Source: Arachnopeziza araneosa (Eukaryota; Ascomycota; Leotiomycetes; Helotiales; Arachnopezizaceae). Taken from it: a DNA stretch of 64,000 nucleotides. The notes under the pieces are model-generated. The model made no database searches, was not told the DNA's origin, and saw nothing but the letters and a program-made list of their open reading frames with translations. Positions 11,589-23,116 of this stretch are shown one piece after another. The translations under genes were made by a program, and so were the position numbers. The first letter of the stretch is position 1. Every line of letters begins with the position of its first letter. The stretch covers positions 124,001-188,000 of the forward strand of contig QYAI01000005.1 of assembly GCA_003988855.1 (NCBI GenBank), given 5' to 3'.

Positions 11589-13298
11589 CTTCCCACAATA
11601 ATCCTCTGCCCCTTACATTGAAGCAAAGCTTGAAGCTTATGCTGATGGATTAAGACCCAAGCTGCGATGTTATGTTGTCATGGATGAACGCTGAATAGCA
11701 TCGGAATTTTTCACTCCTTGGATCGGTGGAAAGGTCCAATCGCAGTAGAAGCCAGATCCCAATTTACGACTGGACAAATCTTGTTGCAGCTCTGGGTGAC
11801 GCGGCAGGAATCCCGGTGGCACAACCACCCGCACAAGCCAGATCCAAAAGCTGGAGACGCTTCTTGTAGGGCTGAAGGCGTCTGATAAGAGTCATCCGTT
11901 GAGCTGGCTGACTCTCACCCAACCCCAACGCCATGTCAAAAATGGGATAAAATAGCGGAAAGAAAGCAACCACTAGGAATTGTTTTGTTTCGACGCTCGG
12001 AATCGCCATTTTGACCGTATGCTGCAAGGCTTCGGAAGGAGATGATGGAGATAGTTGATAATGGAAGCGGATTGGCTGACATCTGCAGCAGTCCTCAGCC
12101 GACCACGAGCTTTCAGCAAGCCACCCTTCAGCTGGAGTAGTTTCAGAGAGTCTCATGATAAGAGTTTCAGATGATTGAGGCCAAGTTCATGGCTGATAAA
12201 GAGGCGCTTCTTAACAAGTCAAGATACGAGTGCCACACTAATCGACAAGCTTCACGAACAACCATGGAAGTGCCTGAAATCAAGTCAAAATGGGATAATA
12301 CGGCTTCCTGGCGTTGTAGAAGTATTTGTACGAGTGACTGAAGAGATGAGCTGATCAGATCAAGGACGTGTTTAATCGTAGAGTGTTGGCTGAGAATGAT
12401 TTGGTCCGTGATGGCATGTCGTCCGAAATCGCCAATCGTTTAGCCCGTGACTAGACCATGTAATACCCTTGGTAAAATGCAAATTTTGTTCCCCATGTCC
12501 TCCTCTAAATTATCAGCACAGAAATAAGGGAAGGTAAAGGATTGAGAGCCTTCAAGACTACATCGTTGTACCGTAGCAGAAGGACAACTATAAAATATCA
12601 CGTGACATATCTACCCTGATCAGGTGTCTCTCCTTCTTCTCAGCCCTTGATTGAGCGGTATTTGCGATTTGCGGACCTGATGGTGGTCGGGAGAAAAGTG
12701 AAGAACAAGGCAAGGAAAGTTTCAGCACCGATATCGTTCTTCTCTTGTACTTGATACATATATCTTGAAACTTAACTATTTATCCCGCGCTCCTGTAGTA
12801 GAATATCAGTGGTTCTGGCTTTTAAGCTTAAGTAGGTAGACTTCTGGATCAAAATGTCTTGCCAAATCTCTGGCTCGAACGTCACTCCCGGTTCAGAAGG
12901 ATCAAGATAAATCCCGAAAACGCCACAGCCTGGTTGTGATCACCCGGCTATGCCTTTGGCTTCAGTCAACGACAGTAATTCGTCGAAATCATGCACGCGC
13001 GATTTACCAAGGCTTCTTGGCATCGAATAACTTCCCCACTATATTCCAGGCAACAGGTCGATAGGTAGACGTAGCGTAAAAGAAGAAACATAATCTCGCA
13101 AAGGAGCTAAAGACATTTGCGGAAACCATCCAAAACTAAATGACGCGTATCTGTTGCCAGAAATATTAGGACAAGGCTCCGGGCGTCAAAAATCCCACAT
13201 CTCTTCAGCTGGAAAATCGATCAGGCTGATCACTCTTCGACACCTTTTGGCACAAGGACAATTTGGTATACTTAGAAGCGACTCAATCTCCCGTCAAG
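11589..13298. other. 1.7-kb intergenic region, no gene supported
   Basis: A minus-strand frame at 11764-12156 (130 codons) has no recognisable domain and no convincing splice partner. The rest is divergent promoter sequence between the DUF6536 gene and the small gene at 13299. Confidence 0.45.
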
Positions 13299-13804
13299 AT
13301 GGACACTGGATCTCTCCTAGCACCCCACATCATGCAAGCAGCTACTGAAGTTGTGAAGCAGCTGGTGGTATCCACCGCCGAGGTGGTGAAACACCAACGA
13401 GAGCATCCTGAGCCAGGCACATCGAGAGGCAATCAAACAATATATTCAGTCGTGGCCTATAAGCCGACGAACAACGAACCGAAGGAGGAACCGAAGAGCA
13501 ATTTGGTGACAAACCTTGCTACCGGAGCCGCGATTGGGCTGGGGTTTCTGGCAACCGTAGTTGGCAGTGCGTTTGTTGCAAGCAGAGTCATGCAGAATAA
13601 TCAGCAGCAGAACATCGAGGCTCCGAGACGGCGGCGGCAGGTAGTCAATTCGGATGAGAGAATTGTGGAACGTAAGTCAAGAATACTTCTGTTCTTCAAA
13701 ACAGTCTTGATGATTATTTAGTGGATGACAATGAAGAAGAAGATGATGATCATAATGCATCTTTCAACTTCGAAGCCGCTGAGCTACAGCTGGCTAGACG
13801 CTAA
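13299..13804 (+). CDS. Hypothetical single-pass membrane protein
   Basis: Two exons, 13299-13671 and 13722-13804, separated by a 50-nt GTAAGT...TTTAG intron, encode 151 aa. The joined codon is CTG. One hydrophobic, Gly/Ala-rich segment (about residues 74-96: NLATGAAIGLGFLATVVGSAFVA) is followed by a basic RRRR stretch, which predicts a membrane anchor with a cytosolic C-terminus. The tail is very acidic (DDNEEEDDDH) and ends in FEAAELQLARR. The start at 13299 was chosen over an upstream in-frame alternative because its context, CGTCAAGATGG, is better. I recognise no family. It lies next to other lineage-specific membrane proteins. Confidence 0.6.
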
Positions 13805-14040
13805 CAGACGCTTTCACGAATTCTCATTCGCTACTTTTCTTCCCTTTCATGAGTATTATATGTCCGAGCTTGCGAATACGTGCTGTTGTAAGTGTAGACC
13901 TGTTCTAAAGGTTTCTTGAGAATATATTTGGTATTAGGGTCTTCATTCTTGGCAGACTTTCCAGATATATGCTTTCATTCTATGAAATATTGAACTATTA
14001 AAATATTCAAGTCGATTGAATTGTACCACAGTTCTTAATC

Positions 14041-14844
14041 TCAACTAGAAAGATAACTTATCCACCAAAACGTGTCGAATCTGATGTTTCGAAGGCGATC
14101 TCCATCTCCTTCTTCAATGGCATCGGTTAACGCTCGCTGGCGTACTTGGTCAACTGCGCTTTTACACACCACTGCGGCTGCGCATTTGACTCTTCTGTAG
14201 GCTATAAATGTAACAGTTGGTGCAAGGAAAAATGTCATGCTATATTTTACACCTTTCCACCACCAGGTAGGGCGGTCTGAAATCAATGAAGAGTCCGTGA
14301 ATACTATACCCATTGCCCTGTGATAACACCCTTAGCGAAGGTGGCGAGAAGATGAAACGAGTAACATATCTACTTACAGCAGCAACGAGAGCAAGTAAAA
14401 TTTCCCAAGTCCCTTTCTGGCCGAGTTCTCCATTATGCCGAGAGAGTAGCTGAGAACTCCCGAATCATCAACAAGCCCATCTTTGGCAACTTTCAGCCGC
14501 CAAAATGCCGGAGAATTGGGTGCCTCACTGGTTCTCACTAACGTTGAATGAGTTGTAAATTCAGAATCAGACAGACATTTCCACCTACCTTGAACCGATG
14601 AATCTGATCGAGTTGAAGCTCGTTCGTGTCTCAATGTTCTGAGAGCCTCCAAGTACTCGTCAAGATGGTGGTTTGCCGAGCGCCTCCTAATCTCAAATTT
14701 GCGCCATACTTGAAGTCCCGTCTCGTCTTCACTGTCTTCATCATCTTGATGGGCAGGACGAATAAGTGCCTGTGTTTCAAGCGAATTGCTGCCCAGATTG
14801 CTTGAATTTTGGTCGAGTCCTTTTGTTGCCATACATGTGTCCAT
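14041..14844 (-). CDS. Hypothetical membrane protein
   Basis: Two exons on the minus strand, 14844-14378 and 14317-14041, give about 247 aa; an in-frame ATG at 14859 would add five residues. The 60-nt intron is GTAAGT...CACAG. The first half is polar, with an acidic run and a stretch around LQVWRKFEIRRRSANHHLDEYLEALR. A membrane segment spans the splice site (FYLLSLLLLAMGIVF) and another follows (YSMTFFLAPTVTFIAYRRV). A possible extra intron at 14588-14538 (51 nt, GTAGGT...TTAG) is a multiple of three without a stop, so both spliced and unspliced readings stay open. No family recognised. Confidence 0.5.
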
Positions 14845-14988
14845 GATGTTCAGCAGCAATCATGTTACATGATGTGCTTGCTCTCAGAACAGCCTAGTGG
14901 AGGAATATGGTCTGATCGAAGACCAAAGGTTAACCTCGACGAGGCTGCAATCGCTGATGGAGGTGGAGGACTGGGCTGGAGCTGAGGG
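14845..14988. promoter_or_regulatory. Divergent intergenic region
   Basis: Short region between two divergently oriented hypothetical genes. If the plus-strand gene starts at 15173 rather than 14989, this region extends to 15172. I see no specific motif. Confidence 0.3.
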
Positions 14989-17018
14989 ATGGGTAGAGAT
15001 AGGATCTATGCTCTTCCTAGAACTCTTCCAATGGCTTCTGTAGGCGTGCGTCAGCAAGAAGCGACCCCCTGTACTACCACACCTCGAGTTTCAACCTCTT
15101 CCCCTTCAACGTCATCAGTGCGAACCTGGATGCCACAGATTCTGAGAGAGAAAGAGATTTGTGCTCTATTTAATGTCTCTCCTTTCGCGAATCAAGACGA
15201 AATATCGTCGCCACAAAGAACGACTTCGCGAACGACGTGCTAGTCGTCGGGAGTTGGCTGGTCCTCGCCGCGTGGCCAGCCTGAGCAGGAATCGCTTGAC
15301 CTTGCGACTTTGTTATTGGCACCAACATCTTGAAGGAGCGCAGTTTGGACACAGGAGAGTTTTCACAAAGTACATTGAAAGATATCTGGAAGTACTGAAC
15401 CAGCGATCACTTGATCATGACTGGACATGTCAGCCTGTTCCTCTTGATCATAGGTCACTCCAGTCCTACCAAATAGCTGCGGTTGAGGTATAACCAGTTG
15501 TTCCTTAGTCCAGAAATATTTCGTGTGACTGCGAGATTTAGAACGTAACTGAAATCATTTTCAGATTGAGTTCATCCACAACAGCCTCACTCGCGATGAC
15601 AGAATTAATGGCCCCCAAAAAGCCAGGCTTCTGTGGGCGAAATTGGCTGTTCTCCCTCAAGTTGAAGAGTTCCGGGCCATGTTTGGCAGCCCTCTGATTT
15701 CCTTAAACCTCTACGCCCTCCATGTCGACGCTGAGTTGCAGAAACTGTATTCTCGAGTAGATATCGTCCAAAATCTGGAAATTGAGAGAAGAACGACAGC
15801 CAGTTCGGTTTCAGATCCGTGGGAGGCCATCGGTGACGATGTGTAAGCATCCTCTCAGTAAACTACTTCAAGAGTAAAGGTAAATCATCTAACCAAAGCT
15901 GGACAGGGTCTCTCTGTCTCCAACCATCATCAATCTCATCAAGTCTGTCGTAGCAGGGAGAGCTGCCACGACTACGAGCCCCAACATGCCGATGGATGTA
16001 CAGGCAGCTGTGCAAGCTTCGCGAGAGCTAGCAGCGAGTGTTCGTGTCCCCAGCACCTATTCTTTTCCTCTCCTTAACAGCAACAGATAAACCAATTCTG
16101 GGAGGTCTATAAGAAGAAGAAAAAGGAATCCAGGGAGGCTGCTAAGGCGATGGCCAGCTCAGTTGCAAATGCTTCAATGGTGCTACATGACGCCTTCAGT
16201 AGTGTTCAGTCCGGGTTGAAAAAGATACGCGAGGCTGATGGTATGTGACCCACTGTTCTTCCCCTGGCAATATTCCCTGGGTTTCGTACCTTTGCTGTGG
16301 AGCTGTATTGATCACCTTCCCGTAGATCCTTCTTTCGAAGATGTCTGGAGTGCCCTGGAAGCCATCCACATGATGCATTTGCTCTATCCAGGATTCAAAG
16401 ATGCGTTGAGTGCCCTCATGACACTCCGTAATGATAAACGACAGAGAAAGGTGATTACAAGCAGAGCAATCTCCTTGATAGCAGGCGCTCTCTTCGTCTT
16501 TGCAGCGAGTTTCTTGGTTGGTCCTGCTCCACTCGTTGGAGCCGGTGCGTGGGTCGCTGGTGTCGGAGCTGGCGCCAGTCTTGGAGGGACTGTTGGATCT
16601 TCATTGGTATTACTAGACAATATTTTCAGGGGCACTGTTCTCGAAGAATGTGAGTATCGTGTAGGAATCTCTGTTGCCATAGTACTGACATTGCCGCTGC
16701 GTAGTAGAGCAGATGAGAACCGCTTTTCAGCAAACTAGCATGAAAGTTACTTATCATCTCGCCATCTGCTGGCTTGAAAAGATTTGTCGTATCGATACTC
16801 AATCTGCGCCAATCGCAGCTATCGAGGCGCGTATGAAGACACTTGGAGTCGACCGTGCCTGTTGGCAAGAGCCTGGGTACCAGGCTGCATTGCTTGACAA
16901 CTCGGCTAGCGCATTTACCAACGATTATAATGATTTACAGGTTGCTGTCTTCAGACTCTTTTCCGAGATGGATATAACAGTAGATTCAAACTACGCCGAA
17001 CCTCAAAGGGCCGCATAA
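14989..17018 (+). CDS. Hypothetical helical protein with a hydrophobic Gly-rich hairpin
   Basis: The 3' six exons are well supported: exon ending 15487, then 15565-15842, 15907-16039, 16081-16240, 16326-16649 and 16705-17018. The 5' end is not. One model starts at 14989 with an intron at 15237-15288 and gives 551 aa; another starts at 15173 without it and gives 507 aa with an Arg-rich N-terminus. The main body is helical (FTKYIERYLEVLNQ; AKLAVLPQVEEFRAMFG; a KKKKK-containing helix). A long hydrophobic segment rich in Gly/Ala (about 50 residues, from LIAGALFVFAASFLVG to GGTVGSSLVLLDNIF) follows, then another helical region to the stop. This arrangement, helices around one long apolar hairpin, recalls helical membrane-inserting proteins, but I recognise no family. 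It neighbours two other membrane-segment genes. Confidence 0.55.
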
Positions 17019-17425
17019 TAGACGCCTAACTCAAATCATCTACATCCAATTATGGGTGGGAAATTTTGAGGTATCAATGGCTGACCATCTCAATCTTAAG
17101 CGAGACACACATTCGTGACGATTTAAATTTTACTTGGTACCTACTCGAGGCCACAAAAAAAAGGGTCTTATATATGTGGCATACTATAAGCTCGGGTCTG
17201 CAAAAGCTGGCTCCGAAAGGTCGTGGACGATGAAGCCCGCCTTGTTTGTTCCTCTCCTCCTCTTCTTCTTTCTAGATTAGTCTTAGTAATATACCATATT
17301 TTCAGCTTCTCAAGACGCGCGCGAAAGATACCAAACTCAGAAGGCGCTCGGATGTGAACATGAAGAGGTTTTGCATTGGGTTTGATGAATTTAAGCAGAG
17401 GCTGAGTAACGCTTCTTCGTCGACC
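17019..17425. other. Convergent 3' intergenic region
   Basis: About 400 bases lie between the 3' ends of the helical-hairpin gene and the secreted-protein gene. They contain a polypyrimidine stretch near 17245-17275. No gene is seen. Confidence 0.5.
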
Positions 17426-18385
17426 TCACAACCAAGGGAACCCGACGACAAAATCGCAAGCCCTCTCGTAGATCCAAAAACTAGTGCAGTTCCCACCACC
17501 GACACCCAGACTCGATCCCACAGCGGCGGGCGCTCTATCCCAGGCTCTCCAGGCCGCCAACCCCAGGATGTTACACACGCTGCCTTGGGTGGTATTAGCG
17601 CCCACCTGATAGCCGAGACAACCACCGATGCCTCTGCAGTAATCTTCACACCATAAACCGTCTGTCTGGGAAAACTCCCACGGGACCTGCATCCAGGAGC
17701 TGTTGGTGAGGATGCAGCCCTGGATGGGGGCGCAGTTGGGCACGACTGTTGTCTGGACGGCGTAGGCGGTGGAGGTCTGTGTTGCGGTTGAGAAGGTGGA
17801 GACGGTAAGTGTGCTGTTCAACGTCCTCTGTGATGCGTTAGTTGAGAAACGAGGTGGGTAGTTAGAAGGCCAAGTACAGTAGCGGCAATCTCTCGTGTGT
17901 AGAGTATCGTGGAGACGATTTCTGGGGTTGGTGTGGGCAGAGGCGTTATGAAACATGAGCAGGCGCTGCTGATGGCGAATGGTGGGTAGTTCGCTAGAAA
18001 AAGGGGGACGAAACCTTGTCGAGGAACGAGGTCTCGCTTGATCGGAGCTGGGTAGAGAGATGTGGTGGAAGTGCTGACGGTAGTGATAGTGACAGTCCAC
18101 AGGCTAGACATATAAGTCTCCCAAACCCTAATAAAAGTAGAATAATTATACTTACGTCGTGACAGTTTGTACAACAGTCGTCTTTGGTGTTACCGTCGCA
18201 AGCGTTGTTGTCAAAGTAGTCGTCGAAACGAGCGTTTCCGACAGCGTGGGACGGATATAATCTGTACAGAACGCGCTTGCAGTGTATGGATACGATGATA
18301 GGGCTCTCATAACCTGATCGGGGAAACAGGCGTGGCTAAGAGTGACGACGGCAGCAAGTGCCACAATTCGAATAAAAGCCCTCAT
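17426..18385 (-). CDS. Secreted Thr/Ser- and Cys-rich protein
   Basis: Three exons (18385-18156, 18103-17878, 17827-17426) give 285 aa. The N-terminus is a classic signal peptide (MRAFIRIVALAAVVTLSHA, then C). The mature part has a Thr-rich stretch (TLTTTLATVTPKTTVVQTVTT) typical of O-glycosylated fungal surface proteins, and a KR site. The C-terminal third carries cysteines in the order C-x5-C, then W-C-x2-Y-C-x5-C-x3-QVGAN, C-N, and a final C...C pair. This resembles PAN/apple-like or WSC-like secreted fungal modules, but only loosely. Role at the cell wall or outside the cell is inferred. The second intron donor (GTACTT) is weak, though the frame is kept and CTAAC branch sites are present. 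Confidence 0.65.
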
Positions 18386-18967
18386 GTTGAGTATGGAGGA
18401 GGTTGAAGAGGATAACACTTCAAGAACATGCTGTACTTGGCACGGCTGCGATATAACATCTCACAGGAATGTGAATTTCGGTGAAGGAGATCTTAGGGGT
18501 AGAGGTGCTGCCCAATGATTGGCAGCGTATGCAAGTCTTCGGCAAGGCTGAGCTCTCAGCCCTCGTTTCGACCAATGAGCTCTTGCGGCTCTTGCGATCT
18601 TTCAAGCAGCTATTGGACAAAGCTTTGTTCCCCTGATCCCAAATGGGCTGAAATTTAATTTTAGAAAAGAGGAATCCTTTTTCCTGCAAGCGAAACCCGA
18701 ACTCGCCTTAATAACCATTGTCTTAGTTCTTTGTTTGCTCTGAGCGGAGAAGTTTTCTTTGACTTCAAAGGTCGTTTGGGACAGGGAAGGGAGAGGTTAT
18801 CCATTGAAAAGTCCTTTCAACATCGGGCAATGGAAAGGATAATTCAGTATCCTATAAGTATTCGCTACTCCCGCCCATTTTTTCATTCGTGTTATCCACT
18901 CGCACGACACGTGGTAAAAACCAAACAATCAACCAACATCAAAACCTAATAATACAGCTTCAGAAAA
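18386..18967. other. Intergenic, no gene seen
   Basis: About 580 bases of divergent upstream sequence. Small frames on both strands lack motifs or good starts. Confidence 0.45.
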
Positions 18968-19192
18968 ATGTGTCAAATACGCTACCGAGTGCATCTTAGG
19001 TGCGGTCATATTAGAAGGATGAGTGCCACTCTATGCTTGGCGCTGCGCCACCCTATTCTAAACCGCCTGTTCTCACACGAGGTATGCATTCCCACAACAC
19101 GCACAGAAACCGTGGAACCTTGGTGCCCGGCGTGCAAGCAAAAAGATGTTGAGGGCCTTTGGAGGATTTGTGCAGAGAACTTCAGACGCTGA
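18968..19192 (+). CDS. Small Cys/His protein (74 aa)
   Basis: A 74-residue intronless frame with a strong start context (CAGAAAAATG). It reads MCQIRYRVHLRCGH at the N-terminus, followed by Cys23, Cys40 and a C53-x2-C56 pair after EPW. The arrangement Cys2, Cys12-Gly-His14 and the terminal C-x2-C is a pattern I associate with small fungal putative zinc-binding proteins of unknown function. It parallels the 51-aa ORF at 5182. No catalytic residues, signal peptide or membrane segment are visible. Confidence that it is a real gene is moderate because it is short. Confidence 0.5.
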   Translation: MCQIRYRVHLRCGHIRRMSATLCLALRHPILNRLFSHEVCIPTTRTETVEPWCPACKQKDVEGLWRICAENFRR

Positions 19193-19638
19193 AGGGAGCC
19201 AAAAGGCTAATCGCGACTACCCGACCCAAATGACAACTAGAGATACACGGCTGCTCTCCAAAATGCTCTCAAGAGAATAGAATCGAGTTTTGATATAATA
19301 AAATGAAAAACACAATACCAATAGAAAGAAACAGATCACTGTATACATACCTGTGCTTAGTGAAACTTACCAGATCTCACCTTGCCGAGTTGAATGTGAA
19401 TTAATTGTTGAGTTCTTCATGTTCTACTTGAAGTAAAACCAATAGCCGAGGCATTCTCAATTCTCTCCACTACAACTTCCCACATCGGATATCATACTTT
19501 TTTGCTCCAGAGTCGCCTCACAACCGAGATTCACTAGCTTTGTAATGCTGATAGGGAAGAGCGCTAGGCTCGACTTCGATCGTAACTCTTCTGTCATTTT
19601 GACACGATTTAAGTGCAAGAGATAATGATGGTCAAATC
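19193..19638. other. 3' intergenic, no gene seen
   Basis: About 450 AT-rich bases between the 74-aa gene and the 3' end of the pICln-like gene. Nothing recognisable. Confidence 0.45.
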
Positions 19639-20626
19639 TCAATCGGTCCTAGGTCGCTTGCTTTCATCAGATTCCTGCTCATCGTGTCCATTGACACCTT
19701 CTGAGTCTCGCTCGTCTCGAGTACGAACTCTTCCAGCGCCTTCTCCTAGGTTATTACCGCCGTCCGCTCCGCCAATCCAGTTCCCTTCTTCATCAAAATA
19801 TTCCGAGACATTTCCGGCAGTGATCCACCCTCCACTGCCTGGGAAAGGGGGAGGAAGGCCGCCATCCTGAGCACCCTGAGAAACACCTGGTAGTCCGCTG
19901 ATTCCTTCGTATCCAACACTGCCCTCGAAGATGATTCGATCCTCGGTGTCTTCATAATCTTCATCCTCATCAAAATCTGGATCAGGATGCAGATTCGAAC
20001 AGGCAGACACAGCCTCGAAAAGAGATTGTATACTTGACGTCGCAGAGTCGGAGTTTGTCGGAGGGATGAGAGTCAACTCGACGGGGTCAAACTCCTCAGG
20101 ATCATCGGCTTCGCGGTGATCTGCAAGCTCAAGCTGCATGTAGAGTCCTCTGACTTGCTGCGAAGGATTGGCGGGGTCAGGAAGGGTTTTGGTGGCGTGA
20201 AGTGAGATGGCGGGATAGGGAATCGAGATACCAGCTGACGAGTCAGGGTTGAAAAGGGTTACATTGCTGTAATGAGATCAGTCGTAGTTCTCAAATTCGA
20301 AAGCATATCTAATGCGCTCCTCGAAACTGGATCACGTACTCTGAGCTCACGTAAACATCCACCAACTCAGACTGAGTTCTAGCAATGGCATCTGCCTCAT
20401 CTGCCTCATCCGCCTCTGTTGATGCCGTTGACGCTGCAGGGAGATCCGAAGAAAAGACAGGCAGCTGAGAAGCCTGGTCGTGAGAGACTAGAGCGCGAAC
20501 CCGGCTGGAGTGATAATGAAGAACCGGCTTTGCATAGTAAAAAGTGGCAGGAGTCTGGGATTGGTGTTCAGCGAGCGGCGTGAACGAGTCTAGAGATGGA
20601 GCTTCGTGAATCGTCGTTGGCGGCAT
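19639..20626 (-). CDS. pICln-like protein (Voldacs / chloride conductance regulator family)
   Basis: In animals pICln is the methylosome chaperone that binds Sm proteins before snRNP assembly; a fungal role in Sm handling is inferred. Two exons, 20626-20340 and 20266-19639, encode 304 aa, with a 73-nt GTACGT...TACAG intron. The PH-like core shows VDVYVSSDNVTLFNPD followed by GISIPYPAISLHA, then YMQLELADH and an acidic segment before VELTLIPP, matching the family order. The C-terminal half is acidic (DPDFDEDEDYEDTED) and Gly-rich with WITAGNVSEYFDEEGNWIGG, and ends in a basic KRPRTD. The start at 20626 precedes MPPTTIHEAPSLDSFTPL, which is typical for the fungal members. Confidence 0.83.
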
Positions 20627-22411
20627 GATGGCAGAAGTGGTTGTGGCGTTGGGTAGCTATTCACGGACGTTGGGTGCCAAGTAAACAAGGCTCTAGGAAA
20701 ATGAGGAATGGCGACGAGGCTGAAAAAGCCTCTTCCCAAATAGGGCTAGATCAAGACATCGAGCCAGTAACGTGACGTGACGCCGCACGCCGCCAGGAGA
20801 TTTACTCCTTTTGTATGTCCAAAGGTGACTTCATGTCATCGATGACAGCCATGTCTGGCATCATCCTCTTGAAACTGACGTTTCGAGGTCTCGCGACACG
20901 CTTTCAACGTCGTTGCGCGCCATGTACCAGCTGCAATAGGTCGAAGCTGACGAGAAACAAGCCTATGCAGGTGCATGCAAGCTGGGACACCATCCGAGCG
21001 GAATGCGGCCGAGTCAGTCATGATGATGTTGTCTTTTTTCCGTACTAAGTGTTACTATACGCATTAAAGGCCAACAGGGGCAAGAGCCCGCGGGAATACA
21101 TCCTGGCTAGCACTTCCCATTCTTATTAGCTTGTTCGTTTGCTTTGTGGTTGAATAATAGGCATTCCCGATTTAAAAACATCACCTTCTTGTTTACTTTT
21201 AGCTTCTGGGCCATTGCACTAGACGCATGCAGGTGAGAGATCAGCCCAACGATCGGGAAATATCACAAATGGCCACTGGACCCTATCTTATCGAGGAGGC
21301 TAGAAGCAACAGAGAACTCGGCCGAAGCTTTCTCGTTCAGCTCTCGCCCCAATGTGGAATGGGGATCCAGGGATGTCGAGGGGCAAACAACTGGTCTGGT
21401 CCCTGAGAGCATCTCCAGCGGTCTCAGAGCCAAGCGAGGGTGGCGTGCGATGGGGTCGCCGGAAAAGCATGTCAACAAAGGGTCAAACTTGCTCGATGAT
21501 TGCCACTTCTGGGAAGCAGGAATTAAGATCTGCTGGCCGCCAATGCCGCGCAATCCACACTCCATCCCACCCCTCTCGGTGTTCGAGAAGACTTCGGATT
21601 TCCACTTCAGCTTCGACCTGAAGTTTCCACAGCCAGGGTTGTCATGGAGAGCAGAACAACACGAAGAAAGGCAGGGCCCAGGGGATATGCACGCGGTCAC
21701 TCAGCAGCAGACAGAGCCCGAGAGGCACCGCCCATGCCCATGCCCTTGGGGTTGCCGACGAGAGATCCCCCACACTTTGATATGCGGAACATAACAGACA
21801 GCACGAAAACCCGGTGCTGGACCGCCAACAAACCCCACCTGGAACACGTCAGGTTAGTTGCGGTTACTTAGCAGACCTCGGGTCTTCAGCAGGGCGAGCT
21901 TACCCCATTAATTCCTCCCATTCGCCGGCGTCGTTGAGGTGTCTCCGGGGCTCACCATACCAGATTCCCTTTGGTACAGAACCGCACGGCTCTGCAGCAT
22001 CGTGCATGTTCAGTTCCTAGAGCGAAAGAATGATATTGCTGTCATTGGTCCGCCCGAGCAGCAATGCTCTATGATACCTTAGCGGCCTGGAAAGACGTGA
22101 TACCACAAGACGTGATCCCACGTGACACTTCATCCCTGGCTGCGACTTGGTCGTCCTCCACCATTGCATTAGCTGCCGTTGCCTTGGTCGAATGAGACGT
22201 TGTTTTGATATGAACATCTACAACCATCCAGGCAACTCAGATGCTCTTATCAAGAGGTGAAAAGCCTCTCCTGCCCCCTCAAATGGAGATCTTCAAGAGA
22301 AGACTTGACCTGCTCAGACTGCCAGGACTTTGTGCAACGTCGTCGCCAAATCTTGAGAATAGCGAATGCCGACGTCGATAGTTTGCCACAGCTCGTCGTC
22401 GATATCAAAAC
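20627..22411. other. 1.8-kb intergenic / bZIP upstream region with a possible uORF
   Basis: No conserved gene is seen. Overlapping frames at 21354-21794 and 21263-21700 on opposite strands have composition unlike proteins and no motif. An ATG at 22241 opens a 46-codon frame that stops at 22379-22381, 30 bases before the bZIP start. It could be an upstream ORF in the leader. Confidence 0.4.
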
Positions 22412-23116
22412 ATGCAGCCGAATCATAATCCTAATTCCCAGCAGTCCGGGTCATACTATTCTCAAGAACAGTACGATCAGGCCCAATCTCAGTATCCACC
22501 ACCACCAAATGCCTACGCTCAAGCTCCCTACTACGCAACCAGCACCACGACCGCCTCTGGAACCGTCAGTCCCCAGGCCTATTCCTACGCTCAAACCTAC
22601 CAGTACGCCTCCACTTCCACCTATCCTCCATCGCCATACGCCTCGTCCCCATCAACCGCTCGAGGCTACGCAGCCGGACCGTCTCAACCACAAGGAAACT
22701 ACACCTACAGCACGCCTCTGACGTCTCCCGGTCTCAGCTCCCCAACCCAAGGCTACTTCCCGTCGCCCACGTCGCCCTCGCAGCAGCATCAACCAGCGTA
22801 CACCTCTCCAGGAGGGACGACGCACACGCTCGCTGAGAACGAGGCGTTGCTGAAGCGGCTGCGCAACACGGCAGCCAGCGCTCGGTTCCGGGCGAAGAAG
22901 AAGCAGAGGGAGAAGAGCCTGGAGGAGAAAGAGAGGGACAAGAGAGAGGAGTTGGAGAGGTTGGAGGAGAGGATCAGGGAGTTGGAGGCCGAGAACAGGT
23001 TCTTGAAGGGATTGGTGTGGGCTCCTGCCGGGAGTGGAGGCGGTGAGGAGAAGGGAAAGGGCAAGGAGAAAGAGGAGAAGGGCAAGGGGAAAGGGAAGGA
23101 AAAGGCCAAGGAGTAA
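22412..23116 (+). CDS. bZIP transcription factor, CYS-3/MetR-type basic region
   Basis: A 234-aa nuclear regulator on one exon. The N-terminal 130 residues are Ser/Tyr/Pro/Gln-rich and of activation-domain type. The basic region at about residues 148-170 reads LKRLRNTAASARFRAKKKQRE. This NTAASARFR signature is the one seen in sulfur regulators CYS-3/MetR and close relatives. A leucine-zipper-like helix follows to about residue 201. The tail from 210 is a low-complexity Gly/Lys/Glu run. Length is close to Neurospora CYS-3 (about 236 aa). Direct control of sulfur assimilation genes is inferred from the basic region only; related bZIPs with other roles share it. Start context is ATCAAAACATG. Confidence 0.8.
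   Translation: MQPNHNPNSQQSGSYYSQEQYDQAQSQYPPPPNAYAQAPYYATSTTTASGTVSPQAYSYAQTYQYASTSTYPPSPYASSPSTARGYAAGPSQPQGNYTYSTPLTSPGLSSPTQGYFPSPTSPSQQHQPAYTSPGGTTHTLAENEALLKRLRNTAASARFRAKKKQREKSLEEKERDKREELERLEERIRELEAENRFLKGLVWAPAGSGGGEEKGKGKEKEEKGKGKGKEKAKE

Noticed and set aside
11764..12156. 130-codon minus-strand frame
   Set aside because: No motif, composition biased, no homologous pattern recognised and no splice partners; treated as intergenic.
21263..21794. Overlapping sense/antisense frames of 145-146 codons
   Set aside because: No motif in either, GC-rich mixed composition; probably non-coding.
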